Shown one piece after another: positions 1-7,375 of a stretch of DNA of 15,688 nt. Each line of letters starts with the position of its first letter. Within the stretch, counting starts at the first letter, position 1. This DNA is from Gemmatimonadota bacterium (GTDB lineage: Bacteria; GCA-2686955), in the NCBI GenBank assembly GCA_002686955.1, contig NYZA01000169.1:1-15688 (forward strand), read 5' to 3'. The position numbers and the translations under genes were made by a program. Below the pieces are notes generated by a model that did no database searches, was not told where the DNA came from, and saw only the letters and a program-made list of their open reading frames with translations.

Positions 1-84
1 ACGCCTCCGCGTCGAACCGGCACGAAGCACCGGCAGGACAAGAACCTGCACAGTCTCGCTACGGAATCTCGTGAGATATCTGGG

Positions 85-216
85 CTAGCCCCCGAGCCTG
101 GGGCCTTCGACAAACGTCGTCAGCGCGAATTCTCGAAAGGCACCGATGTTTCGGGCACCCCCGACCGCTTCGCCCCGGAATGCCCAATCCAGCAAGACAT
201 GATCTTCGGTTCCCTT
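85..216 (-). pseudogene. in-frame continuation of the beta-helix-like ORF beyond its TAA stop
   Basis: After the TAA at 217-219, the same minus-strand frame reads on for about 43 codons to a TAG at 85-87. It contains the segment GGARNIGAFREF. Choice-of-anchor Q beta-helix proteins often end in a DIGAFEY-like motif, so this may be the true C-terminus, cut off by a nonsense mutation. The stretch is short, and an open frame of this length can arise by chance in GC-rich DNA. Confidence 0.25.
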
Positions 217-801
217 TTATCTAACGAAAAGCCCATGTCGCGCTTTTCCGAGAGCGGCGTCTTTGATCGCTTGGTGGTTGCTCAAGCGACAGCCATTCAG
301 ATTCTCGATCGTGTGATCGGCGGCCTTGGCGAGAATCCAGGGGCTACCTCCCGCGGGGATGTGAATCGCCTTGCTGCCGTAGCTACAGTCTTGCCTGTCG
401 CTGAAAGTCCCAGGAGGAGGAAATGTGCAATTGTGGTCGCAAGGGTTGTTCTCGATCTTCCCGATGCGGAACTTGAGCGCGCCCTCGCCCGCCTGATACA
501 GATTGTTGTCCGAGAAGAAGCAGCCCTTCATCGTCGGGAACGTATCCACGCCGTACTCCTTCTGCGATGCGAAGTCGATACCCCATTCGTAGTGGTGGCC
601 ATGGTACTCCTCCCATAGGTTCTGAACGATGTTGTTGTACACCTCGGCGTCTTCGTTGTGGAGCCAGAAGACCGTTCCTTCATCCTCTTCGGCATCCTCG
701 GCCTCTTCCGTGTACTGGCCGTTGACGAATCGAATGTAGCAATCGACGAGAGTACTGGCGGAGATGAGGATCGGTGCGGCGAAAGGGTAGGGGCGGGTCA
801 T
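217..801 (-). CDS. hypothetical protein, possible right-handed beta-helix fragment
   Basis: The ORF is 194 codons. The ATG at 801 is chosen because AAGGAGGT lies 6 nt upstream of it, an almost perfect Shine-Dalgarno site. Short repeated segments such as VYNNIVQNLW (about residues 54-63) and FFSDNNLYQAG (about 95-105) resemble coils of parallel beta-helix proteins, including the choice-of-anchor Q type, which are usually secreted or surface polysaccharide-binding or degrading proteins. An acidic run (EEAEDAEEDEG) lies near residue 35. No signal peptide is visible, and the protein is much shorter than most secreted beta-helix proteins, so it may be a fragment. In the same frame, beyond the TAA at 217, sense reading continues to a TAG at 85. 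The opposite strand is also open here, but has no comparable ribosome binding site. That this is a translated ORF is likely; the fold is inference. Confidence 0.5.
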   Translation of the reverse strand: MTRPYPFAAPILISASTLVDCYIRFVNGQYTEEAEDAEEDEGTVFWLHNEDAEVYNNIVQNLWEEYHGHHYEWGIDFASQKEYGVDTFPTMKGCFFSDNNLYQAGEGALKFRIGKIENNPCDHNCTFPPPGTFSDRQDCSYGSKAIHIPAGGSPWILAKAADHTIENLNGCRLSNHQAIKDAALGKARHGLFVR

Positions 802-807
802 GGGTGG

Positions 808-815
808 ACCTCCTT
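808..815 (-). promoter_or_regulatory. strong ribosome binding site for the 801-217 ORF
   Basis: On the minus strand AAGGAGGT is followed by 6 nt and then ATG. It matches the anti-Shine-Dalgarno sequence almost completely and decides the start codon of the beta-helix-like ORF. Confidence 0.75.
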
Positions 816-835
816 CGTTGCGGCCGAAATGGAAA

Positions 836-867
836 ACCCCACGCGCCCGGCGATGGGTGCGTGGGGT
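836..867 (-). terminator. terminator-like hairpin with T-run (operon terminator or leader attenuator)
   Basis: ACCCCACGC at the top of the minus strand pairs with GCGTGGGGT, and the stem continues inward with ACCC/GGGC (one G-T pair). This gives 13 bp around a 6-nt loop. On the minus strand TTTT follows directly, as in a Rho-independent terminator. It lies about 455 nt beyond the stop of the oxidoreductase gene, so it could end the polysaccharide operon. It also lies only about 20 nt upstream of the ribosome binding site at 808-815, leaving little room for a promoter in between, so attenuation of the downstream ORF is possible. Confidence 0.6.
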
Positions 868-1053
868 CTGAAATGCGAGTAGGGGCGCAGCCTCGCGGCG
901 TCAGCGGCGTAGGGCGAGGTGTGGGCCCGGGGGCCTGTAAGGCCCTGGCATATCACACTGTGTCAACGGGTTGCGCCACATTGCTCGAACTCCGCCCGGG
1001 CTTGTTCGCCCTCTTCTGGGTACGAGCATGGTTCAGATGGGTGGCGAGGGCAA

Positions 1054-1071
1054 GTGCTGGAGCACTCCAGC
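1054..1071. repeat. overlapping short palindromes
   Basis: AGTGCT-GG-AGCACT (1054-1067) and GCTGGAG-CA-CTCCAGC (1056-1071) are both perfect inverted repeats with 2-nt centres, and they share most of their bases. They could form a hairpin or serve as a dimeric regulator site. No T-run follows, so this is not a classical terminator. Confidence 0.4.
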
Positions 1072-1133
1072 GCGAGGTGGGGCGCGCCGTGCTTACTCCC
1101 TTCGCGAGCAAAGAGGGCGTCGCGTTCGGAGAT

Positions 1134-1174
1134 GCGGAGCCGGGGGGCGGGCCTGGCTGCGAATGGCGGAGATC
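1134..1174 (+). repeat. dispersed intergenic repeat, copy A
   Basis: This copy starts GCGGAGCCGGGGGGC and continues with GGCCTGGCTGCGAA and GGCGGAGA. The same 41-nt block occurs in reverse orientation at 7558-7598 with about three mismatches. A weaker copy lies at 1264-1310. All three are outside coding genes, on the two sides of the polysaccharide operon. Confidence 0.6.
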
Positions 1175-1263
1175 GGCGAGTCAATGCTCAGTCACACAAA
1201 CTCGCCACGCCACAGGCATCTGAAGCGTCAAGTCCGAATGTTCCGGAGGATGGAACACGCGCG

Positions 1264-1310
1264 CCCGGCTACGAATCGCGAAGATCGGCAGGCGAATGCT
1301 CCGGTCGCCC
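1264..1310 (+). repeat. dispersed intergenic repeat, degenerate copy
   Basis: GGCTACGAATCGCGAAGATC matches GGCTGCGAATGGCGGAGATC of copy A at most positions. The following bases (GGCaggcgAATGCTC against GGCgagtcAATGCTC) also match in part, so copy A and this copy look like a tandem pair about 110 nt apart. Confidence 0.4.
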
Positions 1311-1323
1311 GCAAATCCTCATC

Positions 1324-3525
1324 TCACCCTCTGATCGGCACCAAGACACCACCCCGAGCCGCGCTCTCCACGATCGCGAAGGTCGCCTCGCTCGCAGCGA
1401 CGAGCTCGCCGAAGGGGATCGGATCCAGGCCGCCCGTGGCGACCGATTCGACGAAGGCCGCCAGCTCCTCGCGGTGGCCTTTGCCGCTCTTGAAACGTTG
1501 TACGGTGCGCTTGCCGCCGCGGTGCATTTCGAGGCGCCGCAGATCTTCGAGAACCACGACGGCACCATCGCCCAGAACCTCGATCCGCTCCTTGGGGTAG
1601 CGCTTATCGCCGCTGGAGACGTATCGAAGTGTCGCTACCGATCCATCGTCGAAGCTCAGGCTCGCCGCGACATTGTCGGAGGCCAGCCAGCGCTCGCTTC
1701 GGTCCGCGAGAGCGTGGGCGCTCGCCTTGGTGGGCAGCGCACCCAGCACATGGATCAACAGATCGACGAAATGCCCGCCTTCTCCGATGATCCGCCCACC
1801 GCCGACCTCCGGATCCTGATACCAATGATCCCGTGCGATCGGTCCCGCGTTGATGCGGTAGTCGATCTGGAAGGGACCGTGCAGCTTCGAGAGTGTTGTC
1901 GCCAGGGCTGCTCCGGCGGCCGAAAAGCGACGGTTGTAGCCCACCATCAGCGCACCGCCGTGCTCCAATCGAGCCTCTTCGACCCGCTGGAGCTGATCGC
2001 GGTCGAGCGCCAACGGCTTCTCGACGAAGACCTGCTTTCCGGCGGCCATCGCCCGCGTAGCGAGCTCGGCGTGGCTGTCGTGCCGCGTGAGGATCATCAC
2101 GGCGTCCACATTTTCATCGGCGAATAGCTCTTCCGGGCCGCCGTGCGCGCGCGCGATCCCGAAGCGCTCCTGGGCGGCATGGGCGGTAATCCCCGAAGAT
2201 GTCGTCACCGCCTCGATTCGATGCGGCCCTGCGCCTTCGAGCGACGGCAGGAGCGTTCCCCGGGCGAAGTTGCCTGCGCCGATGAGCCCAAGACCGACGG
2301 GCCGGTCCACCACCCGCGCCCGTCCCCCGCTCTTCTCACGTGACGCCGGCAGCGTCGCAACCGATGCCTCGGCGGCGTCGTCTCGCTCCGGGTAGCGCAA
2401 CACGATACCGAGCGATCTCTCGTCGTCCCCATCGCCCGAAAGCAGCCCGAACGCCTCGTCGGCCTGCGACACATCGAAACGATGCGTGACAATGCCGTCC
2501 AGCGACACTTTGCCGCGCGCCAAGAGGTCGAGAAAGAGATCCAGATTCCGTCCTTCGGTCCACCGCACGTAGCCGATCGGGTAGTCGAAGCCCCGCTCCT
2601 CGTAGTCGGGATCGTAACGACCCGGTCCGTACGATCGACTGAGGACTATTCTGGCCTCTTTCTCGTAAAACACACTCGAGACACTTCGAGGCACGTCGAT
2701 CCGCACCCCTCCGACGATCGATACCACGCCTCTGTCGCGAACGATCTCGCCGGCGAGGTCCACGACCACTCCGGAGTTCGTCGATGCCGTGACGATCGCC
2801 GCATCGACACCGCGCCGCGCCGTGAACGCGTCCACAAGTGTCGCGATCTCTTCGCCCGAGCCGCAGGCCGCGTCGTCGATCCCGCCGCGCAGCGCCTCGG
2901 CCACCGCGACCGGGCTCACGTCGATTCCGAAGACACGAAATCCCCCGGCTTGCAGAATCCGCGCCGTGATCTGTCCGATCAATCCCAGGCCGATCACAGC
3001 CACCGATCCGCCGAAGGGGATCTCGGCCTGGTGAATCCCCTGGAGAGAGATCGCTCCCAGCGTCGCGAAGGCCGCGTCTTCGTACGGAACGCCCTCCGGA
3101 ATCCGCGCCACCAGGTTGCGCGGCACCCAGTTCATTTCGGCGTGACACGCGTAGCCGACCCCGGCGCAAGCCACACGATCGCCAGCCGCGATCCCCTCGA
3201 CCCCCCGGCCGATCACCACGACTTCGCCCGCCGCGGCATAGCCCAAGCCCTTCAGCGTGTCGAGCCGGGCCCTCACCTTTCGAATCGTCGCCCCCACCCC
3301 TTCGCGCGCGGCCGTATCGAGAACCTGTCGCACGAGATCGGGTCGCTCTTTCGCCTTTCCCACCAGAGAGCGGCGTGCGGTCCGAAAGGTCGACCCTTCC
3401 GTCCCCGAGCTGATCGCACTCGCCGCGGTGCGCACCAACACGCCTCCGGCGCGCAAAGACGGCGGCTGCACTTCGGCGACACTCAGCTCGCCGCTTCGAA
3501 AGCTCTGCACCACTTGCTGGATCAC
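1324..3525 (-). CDS. bi-domain oxidoreductase (medium-chain dehydrogenase + Gfo/Idh/MocA)
   Basis: The product has 733 residues. Residues 1-380 are a zinc-type alcohol-dehydrogenase-like, NAD(P)-binding MDR domain: SAISSGTEGS near 38-46, a GYAAAGEVV segment near 95-103, and Rossmann loop GLGLIG at 179-184. Residues 408-733 are a Gfo/Idh/MocA oxidoreductase: GAGNFA at 416-421, EKP at 502-504 and GYNRRF at 529-534. This fusion is a known family, often found in polysaccharide clusters, where it probably oxidises or reduces a sugar or sugar nucleotide; the substrate is unknown. The start is GTG, preceded by AAGGAG, and overlaps the stop of the DUF362 gene by 4 bp (GTGA). It is the last gene of the operon. 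The family call is firm; the role in glycan synthesis is inferred from context. Confidence 0.9.
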   Translation of the reverse strand: MIQQVVQSFRSGELSVAEVQPPSLRAGGVLVRTAASAISSGTEGSTFRTARRSLVGKAKERPDLVRQVLDTAAREGVGATIRKVRARLDTLKGLGYAAAGEVVVIGRGVEGIAAGDRVACAGVGYACHAEMNWVPRNLVARIPEGVPYEDAAFATLGAISLQGIHQAEIPFGGSVAVIGLGLIGQITARILQAGGFRVFGIDVSPVAVAEALRGGIDDAACGSGEEIATLVDAFTARRGVDAAIVTASTNSGVVVDLAGEIVRDRGVVSIVGGVRIDVPRSVSSVFYEKEARIVLSRSYGPGRYDPDYEERGFDYPIGYVRWTEGRNLDLFLDLLARGKVSLDGIVTHRFDVSQADEAFGLLSGDGDDERSLGIVLRYPERDDAAEASVATLPASREKSGGRARVVDRPVGLGLIGAGNFARGTLLPSLEGAGPHRIEAVTTSSGITAHAAQERFGIARAHGGPEELFADENVDAVMILTRHDSHAELATRAMAAGKQVFVEKPLALDRDQLQRVEEARLEHGGALMVGYNRRFSAAGAALATTLSKLHGPFQIDYRINAGPIARDHWYQDPEVGGGRIIGEGGHFVDLLIHVLGALPTKASAHALADRSERWLASDNVAASLSFDDGSVATLRYVSSGDKRYPKERIEVLGDGAVVVLEDLRRLEMHRGGKRTVQRFKSGKGHREELAAFVESVATGGLDPIPFGELVAASEATFAIVESAARGGVLVPIRG

Positions 3526-5123
3526 CCGAAATCTCCTTCACCGCTCGTCGCCGAGAGAAGCCCGGCCGACGACCGGCTCGTCCCCGCCTCGTGCCGGACC
3601 GGCCCGGCAAAACCCTCGGGACCGATCGGTCCTTCGAGCTCGACGTGGCCGGCCCAACCGAAGTGTGGTACGAATCGATACTTGCGCGCCGGATCCACCG
3701 TCCAAGTGGGCTCCGTCGCTCCTGACCCTCGCACGATGCTCACCTCGCCCGCGTCGAAGCGGGCCAGGGGGAACGTACGACAGGCTCTTGCTCGATCGAT
3801 CGACGGTATTTTGCGTGGGTCCAGTCCCATTTCCACCGCGCAGACCTGATCGACCGCGACCGCATTCCGTCCCCCGATCAGACGACCGGCCGCGACCGGC
3901 TCGGGACACATCGGTCCGTTCCCCTCGCCCGCCACGATGCCATCCACGATCGAGAAATAGCGACGAACCGGTTTCGATCTCAATTCACCATGCCGGTCCC
4001 CGTAGAGAAGGAGCTTGTTCAGATCGAGCACCATTCGCCATATGGTGTCGTTTCCGTACCAGTTGCCGCTCCGAACCACCTCTTCGGTGTCGCCGAAGGC
4101 CGCGCGTCCCGGCTTCTTCAGATGCCTCAGCACCGCCGCCACGCCATCGGGGCAGCGGTTTATGAAGGCCTTGAAGCGTCCCATCAAGTGGTACTCCAGC
4201 ACGCCCTTGAGGGAATCATCCGGGAACTGGTCCCCCCCCATTCGCGGGGTTCCTTCGCTGTGATGCGGCAGGAAGTTCTTCCACCCGTTGATCCCCACCA
4301 TGTTCTTGAGCGAGGCGGTGATGCCGCATTTCTTGTGCGTCTTCATCTTCGGGATGTTCAAGACGACGTCGGCATGAGCGACGGTTCCGCTGATGCGATA
4401 GCGATGAACGCCGCCTGAATGGGCGCGATTCGTCTCGTCCATGTCGAAACAGGCGCCAAAATACCGCCCCTTGTGCCCCACGAGCTCGGAGCCCTCGCCC
4501 AGATCGTATTCGACATATCCGAGGGGATCGCCCTCGAGCCGCGTTCGCCGCACGATGACACCGTCGCGCGTCAGATGCTCCTCCTGGCGAAGATCGAGAA
4601 GCTCCACATCGGGACCGAGCCCGAGCGAGCGCCAGTGATCGATGAGCGCACCCATCGACGTCCTCTGCACGATCTTCCGGAACGACGAATCGGTCTGCGG
4701 TCCGTCGGTAATGATGATTCGACCGCTCTCCCCCAACGCGAGGAGCGCATAGTCGACCACGGCCCGAATCACCGAGGGGTGGGTGATCACCTCTTCCCAG
4801 TCGTCGGGGCGCAGAAGGTGCGATTCCTTGACCCAGTTCGGCTTCACCACGACCGTCTCGCCCGGTCGAATCACTTCGCCCAGGGGATTCCAATCGATCG
4901 ATCCGAATCGCGGGCCGTCCATCTCCAGCCGGCGAAAAAGCTCCCGCACTGCCTCGTAGACCGCGTTGCCGCCGGCCTCCGCCAGGCTGGGCGCGCTCCC
5001 TCCCCGCAGCCGCCGCAGCTCGGGGTATGGAGCGGCCGGATGGAATGGGGGCCGCGCGGGGTAGCCCGCATCGCCCACCGAGATCGAGGCGACCCTCGGA
5101 TCGTCCAGCTCGGGCAGGTTCAC
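3522..5123 (-). CDS. DUF362 domain-containing protein
   Basis: The product has 533 residues and typical DUF362 segments: VVVKPNWV (91-98), IIITDGPQ (136-143), NIPKMKTHKKCGITASLKNM (256-275), and IVDGIVAGEGNGP (392-404) followed by a GRNAVAVDQVCAVEMG segment. No ferredoxin-like CxxCxxC cluster is seen, unlike the DUF362-ferredoxin fusions. The biochemical function of the family is not established. Members occur in polysaccharide clusters beside bi-domain oxidoreductases and glycosyltransferases, as here. The start is GTG and overlaps the stop of the glycosyltransferase gene by 4 bp (GTGA). The stop overlaps the oxidoreductase start in the same way, so this is the middle gene of a translationally coupled set. 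The C-terminal tail (about 500-533) is low-complexity and may be disordered. Confidence 0.88.
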   Translation of the reverse strand: MNLPELDDPRVASISVGDAGYPARPPFHPAAPYPELRRLRGGSAPSLAEAGGNAVYEAVRELFRRLEMDGPRFGSIDWNPLGEVIRPGETVVVKPNWVKESHLLRPDDWEEVITHPSVIRAVVDYALLALGESGRIIITDGPQTDSSFRKIVQRTSMGALIDHWRSLGLGPDVELLDLRQEEHLTRDGVIVRRTRLEGDPLGYVEYDLGEGSELVGHKGRYFGACFDMDETNRAHSGGVHRYRISGTVAHADVVLNIPKMKTHKKCGITASLKNMVGINGWKNFLPHHSEGTPRMGGDQFPDDSLKGVLEYHLMGRFKAFINRCPDGVAAVLRHLKKPGRAAFGDTEEVVRSGNWYGNDTIWRMVLDLNKLLLYGDRHGELRSKPVRRYFSIVDGIVAGEGNGPMCPEPVAAGRLIGGRNAVAVDQVCAVEMGLDPRKIPSIDRARACRTFPLARFDAGEVSIVRGSGATEPTWTVDPARKYRFVPHFGWAGHVELEGPIGPEGFAGPVRHEAGTSRSSAGLLSATSGEGDFG

Positions 5124-7375
5124 GATGCGCCCTTCCTCGTCTCGATCGGCTCGAGAAGGACCTCCGCCAGCAACTCGGCGAATCGGGCCGCCGTGTAGTG
5201 TCGCCGGTGAAGCTCCCGCGCCCGCTCGCCCATGGCGCGGCGCAGACCGGGGTCGCGCGCAAGGGTCGCCAGCGCTGTCACGAGCGCGGGGCCGTTCCGC
5301 TCGGGGACCAGGAACCCGCTCTCTCCATCGCGGACCACTTCGGCGATCGCGCCTCGCGGCGTCGCCACGACCGGTCGCCCCGCCGCCATAGCCTCGAGAA
5401 CCACCACAGGCAGCCCTTCCAAAGGGTAGTAGGTGGGCAGGCAGAGCAGATCGGCCTCCTCGAAGAGGGCCGCCTTGGCGGGACCGATCACGACACCGGC
5501 GAATCGCACGGCCTCTTCGAGATCGAGCGCTCGGATCTCACGCTCCACGTCCAGACGCAAGATCTCCGACTCCCACCGCCCCGCGATCGTCAGGCGGGCA
5601 CCGGGACACTCGGCGCGCAGGACCGGCATCGCGCGGATCAGATCGCGAAAGCCCTTCGTCTCGTCCAACACGCCCATGAAGAGGATGTGCGGGGGACCGG
5701 AACCTCCGGGAGGTTCGGAAGCGCTGGTTGCCAGAGGCGCGGCGACCCCATTCGGCACGACCCGCACCCGCTCCACCGGAACGGCGGGACCGAGAATGTC
5801 GCGCAAACACTCCCCCAGAACCACCGCGCGGTCGACCCGCCCGAGCACGCGATCGATGAAGCGGCGCAGAGCCGGGCGAGCGCTGCCCCGGAAGCGGCCG
5901 AAATGGGCGCCGTGAAGATGAGCAACGACGCGAGCGCCGAACGCCTTCGCCGCCAGGATCAGCAGAGCATCCCGCAGAAAGGCCCAGCGGTTCTGGCTAA
6001 GCGACAGATATGCGGTCCTCGGACGAAGGCGATGAAGACGAACGACGCCTCGCAGCACATCGAGCGCGGCCACCCACGCGTTTCGCGCGGAGAACACGCC
6101 GAAGCCGCGCCCCTTCTTCGGATCGCCCACCGGCACATGGTGGAGCTCCACCCGCGGATCGCGCTCCAGCTCGTCGAGAAGAGTCCGGAACATCACCGCG
6201 ACCCCGTGCACCGGGGGCGGAAGCGGTCCTAGAACCAGAACATCGCTCCGTCGCACGATCGCCGCCGCGCCCTCGACGAATCCGCGCACCATCTCCTCCA
6301 CATCGTGGCCACACGTCTCCGCCGCCCCCGCTCGCAGGCGCGAGGCCAGCGAAGGATCGGTGATCAGCGATTCGATGGCCATTTCGAGCGTGCGCGGTCC
6401 CGCCGCGTCGACAAAGAGGCCGTTGCGGCCCTCTTGGAGCGACTCCAGCTCCGGACCGGCGGTGCTCCCGCAGAGCACGGGAAGGCCGTGGGCCAGCGCC
6501 TCGTTCACCGCCAGCCCGGCCTGAGCCGGCAGCACAAGCGCTTCGGCGGCCCGGAAGTAGAGGGCCTTCTCATCGGGATCGGTCGTGCCAGGCCGCAGAA
6601 TCACATGGTCGGGGGCGCAACGCCTGGCCATCAACTCGAGCCGCGAACGCCGCGGGCCGTCCCCAACAATCAGAGCCATCACTTCCGGATGCCGCGTCGA
6701 AACACGTGAGATCGCCTCGATGAGCCGATCGACCCCCTTGTAGTCGAGCAGCCGGCCGAGAAAGACGAAGATGCGGCGATCCGCCAGCCCCAGAGCAGCG
6801 CGGGCGGCTTCTCGATCGGGGAAGCGCTGCTCAGCCTCGGCAGCCGCCCGGCGCGCCACCCGCGTGTCGACCGCGTTGGGAGCCACGTGAATTCGACCGA
6901 AAGGCACGCCGACCTCGGCGTAGAAATCGCGCGCTCCGTCGCCATAAGTGAGGATGCCGTGGGCGGAACGGGCAAGGTGGCGGCGCCATCGACGGCGGGT
7001 CCGATCCCCGATCCCCCTCCCGGTCTCGCGCCAGGCCTCCCATCCCGAGCCCCACCAAGCGAAGCGGATTCCCCGGCGGCGGCAGAAGCGAAGCAGGTGG
7101 GGAAGGCCGACCAGCTTCAACCCAAACTCGGCGACGACGAGATCGCAGTCGGCGGGGATCGCGGAAACCAGGCCGCGCTGGAGCACGCTCCCCCCGATCG
7201 ACAGGCTCGGCAGGCGAAGAGCGCGGAAGCCGCGGGCGGCGGATCCGGCGACGGGCCCCGGATCGCTGTGCAGCACGATCAGCTCACCGCCCCGCTGCTC
7301 GAGCGCCTCGGCTATGAGATCCAGCGGTCCCAAGCGATAGGGCGGCAGCACCCGCTGGATGATGACGATCTTCAA
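5120..7375 (-). CDS. tandem GT4-type glycosyltransferase fusion
   Basis: The product has 751 residues holding two complete GT-B-fold glycosyltransferases of the GT4/glycosyl-transferase-1 type. Unit one (about 1-372) has FLGRLLDYKGVDRLIEA at 205-221 and the donor-site stretch AGLAVNEALAHGLPVL at 286-301. Unit two starts near 377 (DVLVLGPLPPPVHGVAVMF), has MGVLDETKGFRDLI at 568-581, and carries a clear EX7E pair, E653 and E661, in LEGLPVVVLEAMAAGRPVV. Each unit is about 370 residues, a full-length single enzyme. The protein probably adds two successive sugars from nucleotide-sugar donors to a membrane-bound or soluble acceptor on the cytoplasmic side. The start is TTG at 7375 with GGAG 6 nt upstream; no better ATG is in frame nearby. 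It is the first gene of the three-gene operon. The sugars transferred cannot be told from sequence. Confidence 0.9.
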   Translation of the reverse strand: MKIVIIQRVLPPYRLGPLDLIAEALEQRGGELIVLHSDPGPVAGSAARGFRALRLPSLSIGGSVLQRGLVSAIPADCDLVVAEFGLKLVGLPHLLRFCRRRGIRFAWWGSGWEAWRETGRGIGDRTRRRWRRHLARSAHGILTYGDGARDFYAEVGVPFGRIHVAPNAVDTRVARRAAAEAEQRFPDREAARAALGLADRRIFVFLGRLLDYKGVDRLIEAISRVSTRHPEVMALIVGDGPRRSRLELMARRCAPDHVILRPGTTDPDEKALYFRAAEALVLPAQAGLAVNEALAHGLPVLCGSTAGPELESLQEGRNGLFVDAAGPRTLEMAIESLITDPSLASRLRAGAAETCGHDVEEMVRGFVEGAAAIVRRSDVLVLGPLPPPVHGVAVMFRTLLDELERDPRVELHHVPVGDPKKGRGFGVFSARNAWVAALDVLRGVVRLHRLRPRTAYLSLSQNRWAFLRDALLILAAKAFGARVVAHLHGAHFGRFRGSARPALRRFIDRVLGRVDRAVVLGECLRDILGPAVPVERVRVVPNGVAAPLATSASEPPGGSGPPHILFMGVLDETKGFRDLIRAMPVLRAECPGARLTIAGRWESEILRLDVEREIRALDLEEAVRFAGVVIGPAKAALFEEADLLCLPTYYPLEGLPVVVLEAMAAGRPVVATPRGAIAEVVRDGESGFLVPERNGPALVTALATLARDPGLRRAMGERARELHRRHYTAARFAELLAEVLLEPIETRKGAS

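Larger units (their letters stand above)
868..1323. other. non-coding stretch between the operon end and the leader hairpin
   Basis: No ORF here has a convincing ribosome binding site or recognisable protein; the long open frames on the plus strand are antisense to the oxidoreductase gene or are GC-driven. The stretch holds a short GGGCC/GGCCC hairpin near 931-945, overlapping palindromes at 1054-1071, and two copies of a dispersed repeat (about 1134-1174 and 1264-1310). Confidence 0.5.

Noticed and set aside
1-618. Long plus-strand open frame reaching the window's left edge
   Set aside because: It is antisense to the minus-strand ORF that has a near-perfect ribosome binding site, and its translation resembles no family I recognise; long open frames are common in GC-rich DNA.
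919-3849. Several long plus-strand ORFs (for example 919-2127 and 2482-3849)
   Set aside because: They lie opposite the oxidoreductase and DUF362 genes, whose motifs are clear; their translations are arginine/histidine-rich and typical of shadow frames.
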